In this document: positions 1 to 8,003 of the stretch, piece by piece
Position numbering within the stretch: the first letter of the stretch is position 1
Layout: every line of letters begins with the position of its first letter
Assembly (NCBI RefSeq): GCF_003399625.1
Contig: NZ_NBXA01000018.1
Span: 62,001-126,000 of the forward strand
Reading direction: 5' to 3'
DNA length: 64,000 nt
From: Subtercola boreus
Lineage (GTDB): Bacteria > Actinomycetota > Actinomycetes > Actinomycetales > Microbacteriaceae
Made by a program: the position numbers and the translations under genes
Notes under the pieces: model-generated
The model's input: the letters and a program-made list of their open reading frames with translations, nothing else
What the model was told of the DNA's origin: nothing
Databases searched by the model: none

Positions 1-104
1 GCGCGCTTCCCCCGCGCGTAGCGCCCCCGCCCCCCAATCGTTCTCTCGACCTTCCCGTTTGCGCGGGGGCGCGGAGCGCGGAACGCGGAAGGGGTGCGAC
101 GCGG

Positions 105-110
105 TAAACT
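105..110 (+). promoter_or_regulatory. -10 box of nrdR (leaderless)
   Basis: TAAACT fits the actinobacterial TANNNT -10 consensus and ends 9 nt before the nrdR ATG, so transcription would begin at or within a few bases of the start codon. No convincing -35 element is visible. This is an inference from spacing only. Confidence 0.5.
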
Positions 111-119
111 CGACGCACC

Positions 120-662
120 ATGTATTGCCCGTACTGCCGGTACCCCGATTCCCGCGTCGTCGACTCGCGCACGTCCGACGACGGTGTCGCCATCCGCCGC
201 CGCCGCCAGTGCCCCGACTGCGGACGCCGCTTCAGCACCACCGAGACCGCGAGTCTCAGCGTCATCAAGCGGAGTGGCGTCGTCGTGCCATTCAGCCGCG
301 AGAAGATCATGAACGGCGTGCGGAAGGCCTGCCAGGGCCGGCCCGTCACCGACTCCGATCTCGCGGTGCTCGCGCAGCGGGTGGAGGAGACCGTCCGCTC
401 GACCGGCGCGGCACAGGTCGAGGCGAACGACATCGGACTTGCCATCCTGCAGCCCCTCCGCGAGCTCGACGAGGTCGCGTACCTCCGCTTCGCGAGCGTC
501 TACCAGGCCTTCGACTCCCTCGACGACTTCGAGGCTGCTATCACTCTGCTGCGGGTCGAGCACGCCGAGGCTCCGGATGACCGGCAGGGCCGCCCCGCAG
601 CATCCGGTGCCACAGCCAAGCCCGCCACTTCGAACGCGGCCGCCACCGCCCGGCCCGAGTAG
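120..662 (+). CDS. nrdR: Transcriptional repressor NrdR
   Basis: NrdR is the zinc-ribbon/ATP-cone repressor of ribonucleotide reductase genes; it binds NrdR boxes when the ATP cone is loaded with dATP/ATP. The 180-residue product starts MYCPYC and carries the paired cysteines of the zinc ribbon (CPYC near residue 3 and CPDC near residue 31), followed by the ATP-cone from about residue 46 (VIKRSG...PFSREKI). It is somewhat longer than typical NrdR because of a low-complexity Ala/Thr/Pro tail after about residue 150. The ATG was chosen because the zinc ribbon begins there and a TANNNT box lies just upstream. pyrD follows 2 nt after the stop, so the two are probably co-transcribed. No ribonucleotide reductase gene is in the window. 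Confidence 0.96.
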   Translation: MYCPYCRYPDSRVVDSRTSDDGVAIRRRRQCPDCGRRFSTTETASLSVIKRSGVVVPFSREKIMNGVRKACQGRPVTDSDLAVLAQRVEETVRSTGAAQVEANDIGLAILQPLRELDEVAYLRFASVYQAFDSLDDFEAAITLLRVEHAEAPDDRQGRPAASGATAKPATSNAAATARPE

Positions 663-664
663 CG

Positions 665-1708
665 GTGCCGGTGTACCACCTCCTGTTCCGGCACATCCTG
701 TCGCGCCTCGATCCCGAGCGGGCGCACCATCTGGCCTTCGAGGTGATCCGCGGCCTGCCGCGCACCCGCCTCGGGTCGGTCGTGCGGCGCTTCACCGCGC
801 CGGATCCCTCGCTCGCCGTGCACACGCTCGGGCTCGTCTTTGACTCGCCGTTCGGCGTCGCGGCGGGGTTCGACAAGGATGGCCGCGCCATCATCGGGCT
901 CGGGATGCTCGGTTTCAGTCACGTCGAGATCGGCACCCTCACGGCGAAGGCCCAGCCCGGCAACGAGCGTCCGCGGCTGTTCCGGCTCGTCGCCGACCGT
1001 GCCGTCATCAACCGGATGGGCTTCAACAACGGGGGAGCGGGCCCCGCTGCCCTGCGCGTCGCGCGCACCTCATCGGCGCCGTACCGCCCCATCGTCGGCA
1101 TCAACATCGGCAAGAGCCGCGTGGTCGACGTCGACAACGCCATCGACGACTACCGCTCGAGCGCCCGCGCGCTGGCTCCTGTCGCCGACTACCTCGTCGT
1201 GAACGTCAGCTCGCCGAACACCCCCGGGCTGCGTGGTCTGCAGGAGCTCGACAAGCTGGCCCCCCTGCTCACCGCCGTGCGCGAGGAGGCGGGCGCCGTT
1301 CCGCTGCTCGTGAAGATCGCTCCCGACCTCAGCGACGACGAGGTGCGCCGCATCTCCGAACTAGCTGTGACGCTCGGGCTCGACGGCATCATCGCCACGA
1401 ACACCACGATCTCGCGGGACGGGCTCCGCACCGATCCGCGCGTCGTCGCCGCCGCGGGTGCGGGTGGGCTGTCCGGGCCGCCGGTCGCCGCTCGCTCCCT
1501 CGAAGTGCTGAAGCTCGTGCGATCCGTCGTTCCGGCGGAGCTCTGCGTGATCTCGGTCGGCGGCATCGAGACGGCGGATGACGTGGCCGAACGCCTCGCC
1601 GCCGGGGCCACCCTCGTGCAGGGCTACACCGCGTTCCTCTACCGGGGTCCGCTCTGGGCCCGGCAGGTCAACCGCGGCCTCGCCGCGCTCCGCGCCGCGG
1701 AACACTGA
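665..1708 (+). CDS. pyrD: Dihydroorotate dehydrogenase (quinone), class 2
   Basis: PyrD oxidises dihydroorotate to orotate in pyrimidine biosynthesis with FMN and passes electrons to the quinone pool. The 347-residue protein has the class 2 N-terminal helical extension for membrane association (residues about 1-45). The FMN barrel motifs appear in order: GFDKDG, NRMGFNNGG, NIGKSR, VNVSSPNTPGLRGLQ (with the class 2 catalytic Ser), KIAPDLSDDE, ATNTT, GGLSG and GGI/G-T near the C-terminus. The start is GTG, 2 nt after the nrdR stop, suggesting translational coupling. The family assignment is secure from these motifs. Confidence 0.97.
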   Translation: MPVYHLLFRHILSRLDPERAHHLAFEVIRGLPRTRLGSVVRRFTAPDPSLAVHTLGLVFDSPFGVAAGFDKDGRAIIGLGMLGFSHVEIGTLTAKAQPGNERPRLFRLVADRAVINRMGFNNGGAGPAALRVARTSSAPYRPIVGINIGKSRVVDVDNAIDDYRSSARALAPVADYLVVNVSSPNTPGLRGLQELDKLAPLLTAVREEAGAVPLLVKIAPDLSDDEVRRISELAVTLGLDGIIATNTTISRDGLRTDPRVVAAAGAGGLSGPPVAARSLEVLKLVRSVVPAELCVISVGGIETADDVAERLAAGATLVQGYTAFLYRGPLWARQVNRGLAALRAAEH

Positions 1709-1752
1709 CGCCCTCGACTTCATCCCGCCCGGGCAGGGGGTTCCGCCACCGA

Positions 1753-1794
1753 TTGTCGCTTCCGCGCCTGCGCGCGCCGTAGCGGAAGCGACAA
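1753..1794. repeat. Intergenic palindrome, core TTGTCGCTTCCGC, copy 1
   Basis: A perfect 13-bp inverted repeat (TTGTCGCTTCCGC at 1753-1765, GCGGAAGCGACAA at 1782-1794) surrounds a GC-rich loop. It sits between the convergent ends of pyrD and the DUF3043 gene, where it could act as a bidirectional terminator. The same arms recur at 45800-45843, also between convergent genes, so it is a repeated element. No T-run follows on either strand. Confidence 0.7.
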
Positions 1795-1866
1795 CAGGTA
1801 GCGCTTCAGAAGCAACCGGTGGGCGCCGGTCACCGACGACCGGCGCGCCGGGGCGCGGCGAGCCGG

Positions 1867-2451
1867 CTAGCTCGGGGTCTGCCCGCGCTTCACCTGCGGC
1901 TTCGGCAGGCGCATCGGGCGCAGCTGCAGGGCGCGCATCGCGCCGTACCAGCGAAGGCCCCGGTCGAGCGTGCCGTACTTCGCCCGCAGGCGCTTGTTGA
2001 TGCGGTTGCCCATCAGGTAGATGTCGAGTGCGACGATGATCACGAACGCATAGAGCACCAGCGTCAGGTACGTCTGGATCTGCGGGTTCGGAACCAGCTG
2101 CAGCAGGATGATGCCGAACACCGCCGGGATCACGATCTCGCCGATGCTGAACCGCGAATCCACGAAGTCGCGCACGAACCGTCGCTGCACTCCCTTGTCG
2201 CGGGCGAGCAGGTACTTCTCCTCGCCTGCCGCCATGCCGATGCGGGCCCGCTCACGGTCGACCGAGTTCTGCGTCTTCGCCGACCGTGCCGCCTCCTTGC
2301 GATCGCTCGGTACCAGTGGCTTCTTGCGGGCCGCCTCCTGCTCACGGCGGGTGGGCGTCGGTGCACCCTTGCCCGAACCGGCCTGTCGGAGCCGCGTTGC
2401 CGTCTGCTCGGCTGTCTCGGTCGGGGCGGCGGGTGTTTGGCGCTTGAACAC
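1867..2451 (-). CDS. DUF3043 family membrane protein
   Basis: A 194-residue protein whose function is not known. Residues about 1-70 are charged and predicted disordered (rich in Ala, Arg, Glu, Thr). Two hydrophobic segments follow (GEIVIPAVFGIILLQLV and LTLVLYAFVIIVALDIYLMG), then a basic tail with NRINKRLRAKYG, typical of the actinobacterial DUF3043 family. The open frame extends much further upstream, but that part is antisense to the peptidase gene. The GTG at 2451 was chosen because AAGGA lies about 6 nt before it and the family N-terminus (FKRQ) starts here. It diverges from the peptidase gene across 57 bp. Confidence 0.85.
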   Translation of the reverse strand: MFKRQTPAAPTETAEQTATRLRQAGSGKGAPTPTRREQEAARKKPLVPSDRKEAARSAKTQNSVDRERARIGMAAGEEKYLLARDKGVQRRFVRDFVDSRFSIGEIVIPAVFGIILLQLVPNPQIQTYLTLVLYAFVIIVALDIYLMGNRINKRLRAKYGTLDRGLRWYGAMRALQLRPMRLPKPQVKRGQTPS

Positions 2452-2495
2452 AATCAGTCCTTGAGTCACGCGGGCGGCGGATACTGCCTGCCTTC

Positions 2496-2501
2496 TAAGA
2501 T
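2496..2501 (+). promoter_or_regulatory. -10 box of the M20 peptidase gene (leaderless)
   Basis: TAAGAT matches TANNNT and is separated by exactly 7 nt from the ATG at 2509. This leaves no room for a ribosome binding site and predicts a leaderless message. Confidence 0.6.
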
Positions 2502-2508
2502 TACCCGT

Positions 2509-3951
2509 ATGACCGAGCAACAGGGCACGTCCGACCGCCAGCACACAGCATCGAGCGAGCGTGAGGAGGGCATCCGGGACTTCCTGGCCGGTGCTCTGCC
2601 GGCGACGATCGCCGACCTCACCGATCTCGTGCGTATCCCGAGCGTGTCGTGGAGTGCCTTCAATCCCGCCCACGTCGCTGCCAGCGCCGCAGCCGTCGCC
2701 GCGCTGTTCGAGGCCACGGGAGTCTTCGACGAGGTCGCGGTGAAGCAGGCCGTGGCAGACCCGCAGAGCGGAGAACTCGGCCAGCCCGCCGTCCTCGCCA
2801 CCCGCACCGCCAGGAACGGCCGCCCGACCGTGCTGCTCTACGCCCACCACGACGTGCAGCCTCCGGGTGAGGATGCCGACTGGGACTCCCCTCCGTTCGA
2901 GCCGACGGTCCGCGGCGACCGACTCTACGGCCGCGGGGCCGCCGACGACAAGGCGGGCGTGGTCTCGCACCTCGCCGCCGTGCGCGCCCTCGCCCACGAA
3001 TTCGGCGACGACCTCGATCTCGGCATCGTCGTCTTCATCGAGGGGGAGGAGGAGTTCGGGTCCCGCTCGTTCGCTGACTTCCTCGAGCAGAACCGCGAAG
3101 CCCTGGCGGCCGACGTGATCATCGTCGCCGACTCCGACAACTGGAATGTCGACACCCCCTCTCTCACCATCAGCCTCCGCGGCAACGTCACCTTCAAGCT
3201 CACTGTCGAGACGCTCGAACACGCTTCGCACTCCGGGATGTTCGGGGGAGCCGCTCCCGACGCCATGATGGCGATGGTGCGCCTCCTCGCCACGCTGCAC
3301 GCACCCGACGGCAGCGTCGCCGTAGCCGGCCTCACCGAATCCGGCGAGCAGGTACCCGACAGCCCCGAGGCGCTGGCCGACTTCACCCGCGACGCAGCCC
3401 TCCTGCCGGGCGTCACCCCGATCGGCAACGGGCCCGTGCTGTCACGGCTCTGGGCGAAGCCCGCCATCACGATCACCGGCATCGACGCGCCGAGTGTCGC
3501 GAACGCCTCGAACACACTGCTGCCGAAGGTCTCCGTGCGCCTGAGCGCCCGCATCGCGCCGGGGCAGGATGCTGCGGAGGCACTCGCTGCGCTCGAAACC
3601 CACATCCACGCCAACGTGCCCTTCGGCGCGCACGTGGAGATCAGCGACGCCGACGGCGGCCAGCCGTTCCTCGTCGACACGAGCGGCTGGGCCGTCACCG
3701 CCGCCAAGCGGGCGATGGCCGACGGCTGGGGGGTCGAGCCGATGGAGACGGGGATCGGCGGGTCCATCCCGTTCATCGCCGACCTGGTGCGGGTGTTCCC
3801 CGAGGCGCAGATCCTCGTGACCGGCGTCGAGGACCCCGACACCCGTGCGCACAGCCCCAACGAGTCGCTCCACCTGGGCGTCTTCAAGCGCGCGATCCTG
3901 ACTGAAGCGCTGCTCCTCACCCGATTGGCCAGCACGCCGATTCCGGAATAG
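2509..3951 (+). CDS. M20 family metallopeptidase (dipeptidase)
   Basis: A 480-residue cytosolic zinc peptidase of the M20 family, expected to cleave dipeptides or N-acyl amino acids. The metal-site motifs are present in order: YAHHDVQP (first His ligand), GRGAADDKAG (bridging Asp), EGEEEFGS (catalytic Glu and ligand Glu), VADSDNW (Asp ligand) and AHSPNE near the C-terminus (last His). A dimerisation domain lies between about residues 225 and 350. The open frame runs far upstream but only antisense to DUF3043; the ATG at 2509 is supported by the -10 box 7 nt upstream. The exact substrate cannot be read from sequence. Confidence 0.93.
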   Translation: MTEQQGTSDRQHTASSEREEGIRDFLAGALPATIADLTDLVRIPSVSWSAFNPAHVAASAAAVAALFEATGVFDEVAVKQAVADPQSGELGQPAVLATRTARNGRPTVLLYAHHDVQPPGEDADWDSPPFEPTVRGDRLYGRGAADDKAGVVSHLAAVRALAHEFGDDLDLGIVVFIEGEEEFGSRSFADFLEQNREALAADVIIVADSDNWNVDTPSLTISLRGNVTFKLTVETLEHASHSGMFGGAAPDAMMAMVRLLATLHAPDGSVAVAGLTESGEQVPDSPEALADFTRDAALLPGVTPIGNGPVLSRLWAKPAITITGIDAPSVANASNTLLPKVSVRLSARIAPGQDAAEALAALETHIHANVPFGAHVEISDADGGQPFLVDTSGWAVTAAKRAMADGWGVEPMETGIGGSIPFIADLVRVFPEAQILVTGVEDPDTRAHSPNESLHLGVFKRAILTEALLLTRLASTPIPE

Positions 3952-4036
3952 ACGGGCACGCTTGCAGGTTGTCACCGTAGAATTCCCCTCAACCGCTGTG
4001 CTTGTCACACCACCGTGTCATTCCTAAGGAGACGTC

Positions 4037-4405
4037 ATGAGCGACACCATCTCACTCACCTCGCAGGTCGAGTCACCCGCCCACAAGGTCGGTCTCACAG
4101 ACGGCGCCGCCGCGAAGGTGAAGAGCCTGCTCGGACAGGAGGGTCGCGACGACCTGCGCCTCCGCGTGGCCGTCCAGCCCGGTGGATGCTCGGGCCTGAT
4201 CTACCAGCTCTACTTCGATGAGCGCCAGCTCGACGGCGACGGCGTCGTCGACTTCGACGGCGTCGAGGTCATCGTCGACAAGATGAGCGTGCCCTACCTC
4301 GACGGAGCGACCATCGACTTCGAGGACACCATCCAGAAGCAGGGCTTCACGATCGACAACCCGAACGCCGGCGGCAGCTGCGCGTGCGGCGACTCCTTCC
4401 ACTAG
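4037..4405 (+). CDS. erpA: A-type iron-sulfur cluster carrier (ErpA/HesB family)
   Basis: A 122-residue HesB/IscA-type scaffold or carrier that delivers Fe-S clusters to apoproteins. The three invariant cysteines are visible: one in GGCSGLIY (mid-protein) and the C-terminal CAC pair in SCACGDSFH. A strong AAGGAG precedes the ATG by about 6 nt. The gene stands alone between the peptidase and ctaC, a common position upstream of the cytochrome oxidase genes in actinobacteria. Assignment to ErpA rather than another A-type protein is by general resemblance only. Confidence 0.9.
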   Translation: MSDTISLTSQVESPAHKVGLTDGAAAKVKSLLGQEGRDDLRLRVAVQPGGCSGLIYQLYFDERQLDGDGVVDFDGVEVIVDKMSVPYLDGATIDFEDTIQKQGFTIDNPNAGGSCACGDSFH

Positions 4406-4490
4406 GAGCAGGCGGCCAGACAGCCTTCCAAACCGGCTGCTGGCGCAACTGGTCAAAAAATTTCTACGCTGAGTAGAATCGCTCAGCTTT

Positions 4491-4532
4491 ACCCCCCGAG
4501 GCCCGTCATCTGGCGGATCTCGGGGGGTTTTT
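4491..4532 (+). terminator. Rho-independent terminator after erpA
   Basis: The 10-nt arms ACCCCCCGAG (4491-4500) and CTCGGGGGGT (4519-4528) form a strong stem followed by TTTTT. A smaller hairpin (GCTGAG...CTCAGC, 4468-4487) lies just upstream. It separates the erpA transcript from the cta genes. Confidence 0.85.
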
Positions 4533-4627
4533 CATGCTCTGGGCACATCCAGACACACCTGTCAGGCCCCCGCCGCCAAACATCCAGCCGAGATTCGACA
4601 CATTAGGCTAGGCAGGGTCAAATACAC

Positions 4628-4655
4628 TTGACTCAAGTATCGCCAGCAGTAGTTC
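4628..4655 (+). promoter_or_regulatory. Candidate promoter of ctaCDF
   Basis: TTGACT (4628-4633) and TAGTTC (4650-4655) are separated by 16 bp and lie just upstream of a GAAGGG ribosome binding site and the ctaC GTG. The -10 box is imperfect, so this is only a candidate. Confidence 0.35.
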
Positions 4656-4668
4656 CGAAGGGTTTCAG

Positions 4669-5556
4669 GTGCGCTCGAACAGACGTCTCAGATGGGTCGC
4701 CATTCCCGTCATGGTGAGCATGGGCCTTCTCCTGGCCGGATGCTCGCAGCAGCAGCTCCAGGGCTTCCTCCCGGGTGAGCAGGGCACCACGAACAACACC
4801 GACAAGGTCACCGGCCTCTGGGTGACGTCGTGGCTCGTTCTCCTCGCCGTGGGTGTCATCACCTGGGGCCTCACGATCTGGGCGGTCGTCGTGTTCCGTC
4901 GGCGCCGTGGCCAGACCGGCCTGCCGGTGCAGTTGCGCTACAACATGCCCATCGAGATCTTCTACACCGTGGTCCCCCTGATCCTGGTGCTCGGCTTCTT
5001 CGCCTTCACCGCGAAGGACCAGGCCGAGATCGAGCAGCCCTACGCAGCCCCCGACGAGGTCATCTCGGTCTACGGCAAGCAGTGGGCCTGGGACTTCAAC
5101 TACGTCAACCAGAACGTGTACACCGCCGGCGTACAGGCGCAGCAGAACCCGGCAGACGCGAAGGGTGCGCTCGTCGAGAGCGAGATCCCGACACTCGTGC
5201 TCCCGGTCGACAAGAAGATCACGATCGAGCTGCACGCCCGCGACGTCATCCACTCCTTCTGGGTCATCGACTTCCTCTACAAGAAGGACATGATCCCGGG
5301 CAAGACGAACTACATGTACGTCACGCCCGAGCGCATCGGCACGTTCGCCGGAAAGTGCGCAGAACTGTGTGGCGAGTATCACTCCGACATGCTCTTCAAC
5401 GTGAAGGTCGTGTCGCAGGCCGACTACGACGCCTACACGAAGTCCCTCGCCGACAAGGGTTTCAACGGTCAAATGGGCGACGACTACAACCGCAACACCA
5501 ACCTTCCCGGCACGGTCTCGCCACTGGCAGAGTCCTCGTCGGACACTTCGAAGTAG
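4669..5556 (+). CDS. ctaC: Cytochrome c oxidase subunit II
   Basis: CtaC is the CuA-bearing subunit of the aa3 oxidase and takes electrons from the cytochrome bcc complex. The 295-residue precursor has a lipoprotein signal peptide with lipobox LLAGC (Cys near residue 25). Two transmembrane helices follow (about 47-70 and 90-112). The periplasmic cupredoxin domain carries the CuA motif CAELCGEYHSDM (residues about 231-242), with the upstream His in HSFW. The GTG start has GAAGGG 6 nt upstream. It is 9 nt from ctaD and heads ctaC-ctaD-ctaF. Confidence 0.97.
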   Translation: MRSNRRLRWVAIPVMVSMGLLLAGCSQQQLQGFLPGEQGTTNNTDKVTGLWVTSWLVLLAVGVITWGLTIWAVVVFRRRRGQTGLPVQLRYNMPIEIFYTVVPLILVLGFFAFTAKDQAEIEQPYAAPDEVISVYGKQWAWDFNYVNQNVYTAGVQAQQNPADAKGALVESEIPTLVLPVDKKITIELHARDVIHSFWVIDFLYKKDMIPGKTNYMYVTPERIGTFAGKCAELCGEYHSDMLFNVKVVSQADYDAYTKSLADKGFNGQMGDDYNRNTNLPGTVSPLAESSSDTSK

Positions 5557-5565
5557 AAGGCGACG

Positions 5566-7272
5566 ATGAGCACACTGACTGCGCCGAGAATCACGCCCAT
5601 CGAACGTAAGGGCAACGTTCTCGTCAAGTGGATCACCTCCACCGACCACAAGACGATCGGGTACATGTACCTGATCTCGTCGTTCATCTACTTCTGCCTC
5701 GGCGGAGTGATGGCCCTGGTCATCCGGGCCCAGCTGTTCGAGCCCGGTGCCGACCTGCTGGCGACGAAAGACCAGTACAACCAGTTGTTCACGATGCACG
5801 GCACGATCATGCTGCTGATGTTCGCCACCCCGCTCTTCGCCGGGTTCGCCAACGTGCTCATGCCTCTGCAGATCGGTGCTCCGGATGTCGCGTTCCCGCG
5901 TCTGAACGCCTTCGCCTACTGGCTCTACAGCTTCGGCTCGCTCATCGTGGTCGCCGGCTTCCTCACCCCGCAGGGTGCGGCCTCGTTCGGTTGGTTCGCC
6001 TATGCGCCCCTGTCGAGCACCACGTTCACGCCGGGCGACGGCGGAAATCTCTGGGTCTTCGGCCTCGTTCTCTCGGGCTTCGGCACCATCCTCGGTGGCG
6101 TCAACTTCATCACGACGATCATCACGATGCGCGCCCCCGGCATGACGATGTTCCGCATGCCGATCTTCACGTGGAACGTGCTCGTCACGTCGATCCTCGT
6201 GCTGATGGCCTTCCCCGTTCTGGCGGCGGCGCTCAGCGCCCTCGGTATAGACAGGGTGTTCGACGGGCACATCTATGATGCGGCGAACGGCGGTGTGCTG
6301 CTCTGGCAGCATCTGTTCTGGTTCTTCGGCCATCCCGAGGTGTACATCATCGCTCTGCCGTTCTTCGGCATCATCTCCGAGGTCCTCCCGGTCTTCAGCC
6401 GCAAGCCGATCTTCGGGTACAAGACCCTCGTCTATGCGACGATCTCGATCGCCGCCCTCTCGGTAACGGTGTGGGCTCACCACATGTACGTCACCGGATC
6501 GGTGCTGCTGCCCTTCTTCGCCCTGATGACCATGCTCATCGCGGTACCGACAGGGGTGAAGATCTTCAACTGGGTCGGCACGATGTGGCGTGGCTCTGTC
6601 ACCTTCGAGACCCCGATGATGTGGGCGATCGGCTTCCTGATCACTTTCACGTTCGGTGGTCTGACGGGTGTCATCCTGGCGTCGCCGCCGCTCGACTTCC
6701 ACGTGTCGGACTCCTACTTCGTCGTCGCGCACTTCCACTACGTGGTGTTCGGCACCGTCGTCTTTGCGATGTTCTCGGGCTTCTACTTCTGGTGGCCCAA
6801 GTGGACCGGCAAGATGCTCAACGAGAAGCTCGGCCAGTGGCACTTCTGGCTGTTGTTCATCGGCTTCCACACGACGTTCCTCATCCAGCACTGGCTGGGC
6901 GTCGTCGGCATGCCACGTCGTTACGCGTCGTACTCGCCGACAGACGGCTTCACGTGGATGAACCAGATCTCCACCGTGGGAGCCTTCCTGCTGGCCTCCT
7001 CGATGATCCCGTTCTTCCTGAATGTCTACATCACGGCCCGCAGCGCGCCGAAGGTCACCGTCAACGACCCGTGGGGTTATGGCCGCTCCCTCGAGTGGGC
7101 GACATCCTGCCCGCCGCCCCGGCACAACTTCACGTCGATCCCGCGGATCCGCTCGGAGTCTCCTGCCTTCGACCTGAACCACCCCGAGGCCGGTATCCCG
7201 GTCGGCGTGGGCCCGGCGAAGGATGCTCCGGATGCGCCCACCTACGACATGGACCAGGAGAAGGTGAAATAG
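5566..7272 (+). CDS. ctaD: Cytochrome c oxidase subunit I
   Basis: The catalytic subunit of the aa3-type haem-copper oxidase (568 residues, about 12 transmembrane helices). It reduces O2 to water and pumps protons. Visible signatures are HGTIMLL (haem a ligand His), [14 protein letters not shown] (CuB His and the His-Tyr crosslink), HHMYVTG (CuB His pair) and AHFHYVVFG (haem ligands). ATG with AAGGCGACG just upstream. It lies between ctaC and ctaF with 9-nt and 1-nt gaps, so the three are one operon. Confidence 0.98.
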   Translation: MSTLTAPRITPIERKGNVLVKWITSTDHKTIGYMYLISSFIYFCLGGVMALVIRAQLFEPGADLLATKDQYNQLFTMHGTIMLLMFATPLFAGFANVLMPLQIGAPDVAFPRLNAFAYWLYSFGSLIVVAGFLTPQGAASFGWFAYAPLSSTTFTPGDGGNLWVFGLVLSGFGTILGGVNFITTIITMRAPGMTMFRMPIFTWNVLVTSILVLMAFPVLAAALSALGIDRVFDGHIYDAANGGVLLWQHLFWFFGHPEVYIIALPFFGIISEVLPVFSRKPIFGYKTLVYATISIAALSVTVWAHHMYVTGSVLLPFFALMTMLIAVPTGVKIFNWVGTMWRGSVTFETPMMWAIGFLITFTFGGLTGVILASPPLDFHVSDSYFVVAHFHYVVFGTVVFAMFSGFYFWWPKWTGKMLNEKLGQWHFWLLFIGFHTTFLIQHWLGVVGMPRRYASYSPTDGFTWMNQISTVGAFLLASSMIPFFLNVYITARSAPKVTVNDPWGYGRSLEWATSCPPPRHNFTSIPRIRSESPAFDLNHPEAGIPVGVGPAKDAPDAPTYDMDQEKVK

Positions 7273-7273
7273 C

Positions 7274-7690
7274 ATGCGCGCCAATATCAACGTCTTCTGG
7301 ATCCTCTCGGGCTTCTTCCTCCTCGCTGATGCGATCTACGTGCTCTGGTCTCTGGTCTCGTATGGCGAAGTGGAATGGGTCGGAACGCTCGGCATCGCTC
7401 TCGGCGCTGTGCTTGCCGCGTTCATCGCCTTCTACCTCAGCCGCGTGCACGGCGCCCAGGGTGGCGAGCTGCCCGAGGACCTCACGTACTCGAACATCGA
7501 CGACGGCGACCCCGAGATGGGCTTCTACAGCCCGTGGAGCTGGTGGCCGGTCATCCTCGCCGGTTCTGCCGCGGTCTTCTTCCTCGGCCTGGCCGTCGGA
7601 ACATGGATCTGCTTCATCGGTGTGGCGCTCATCCTGATCGCGATCGTCGGCTGGACCTACGAGTACTACCGGGGCTTCTTCGCCCGCTAG
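7274..7690 (+). CDS. ctaF: Cytochrome c oxidase subunit 4 (actinobacterial CtaF)
   Basis: A 138-residue integral membrane subunit specific to actinobacterial aa3 oxidases within the bcc-aa3 supercomplex. Four hydrophobic helices are evident: two N-terminal (residues about 7-28 and 34-56) and two C-terminal (about 90-108 and 110-130). Between them is a hydrophilic loop with the family-typical segment MGFYSPWSWWP. It begins 1 nt after the ctaD stop. A terminator hairpin 19 nt downstream ends the operon. Confidence 0.94.
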   Translation: MRANINVFWILSGFFLLADAIYVLWSLVSYGEVEWVGTLGIALGAVLAAFIAFYLSRVHGAQGGELPEDLTYSNIDDGDPEMGFYSPWSWWPVILAGSAAVFFLGLAVGTWICFIGVALILIAIVGWTYEYYRGFFAR

Positions 7691-7708
7691 GAACCCGCAC
7701 AGCACGTC

Positions 7709-7745
7709 AGAAGGGCCCTCACGCATCCGCAGTGGGGGCCCTTCT
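7709..7745 (+). terminator. Terminator of ctaCDF
   Basis: Inverted repeat AGAAGGGCCC (7709-7718) with GGGCCCTTCT (7736-7745) followed by a T-rich stretch. Correctly placed 19 nt after the ctaF stop. Confidence 0.75.
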
Positions 7746-7787
7746 TCATGTGTGCCGGGTTCGGAGCCGGTGTGGCAGGATCGAACG

Positions 7788-8003
7788 ATGACCGCGAACG
7801 AGCCACCCGGTGATCTTCCCCCTCGGAAGACGACTGCCGACGAGCGGGAGGCGCGCGCCGAGGAGGCCCTGCAGCGCATCTTCGCCGGCGGCGATCTCGG
7901 GGCCGAGGCGACGGCCCTGTCGAACGACTTCACCGACGAGTACACCGGCAGGTTCCGTGCATGGCTCGGTCGCCTGTTCCGCCGCTCTCCTCACCCCCGC
8001 TAG
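7788..8003 (+). CDS. Small charged hypothetical protein
   Basis: A 71-residue ORF that I do not recognise. It is rich in Glu, Arg and Ala with a predicted helical middle (DEREARAEEALQRIF) and a basic C-terminal stretch with aromatic residues (RAWLGRLFRR). A GCAGGA-like ribosome binding site precedes the ATG by about 8 nt; a GTG/TTG extension is possible but less likely. Its stop codon overlaps the stop of the convergent secreted-protein gene within the palindrome CTAG. It could be a real small gene or a chance frame; codon composition looks like the surrounding genes. Confidence 0.5.
   Translation: MTANEPPGDLPPRKTTADEREARAEEALQRIFAGGDLGAEATALSNDFTDEYTGRFRAWLGRLFRRSPHPR

Noticed and set aside
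4633-7290. 885-residue minus-strand frame across ctaC and ctaD
   Set aside because: It is antisense to two clearly identified oxidase genes, has highly skewed Arg/Asp/Glu/His composition and no domain.
8000-8003. CTAG shared by two convergent stop codons as a sign of a split gene
   Set aside because: The two frames are on opposite strands and end normally; stop-codon overlap of convergent genes is not unusual in compact genomes.
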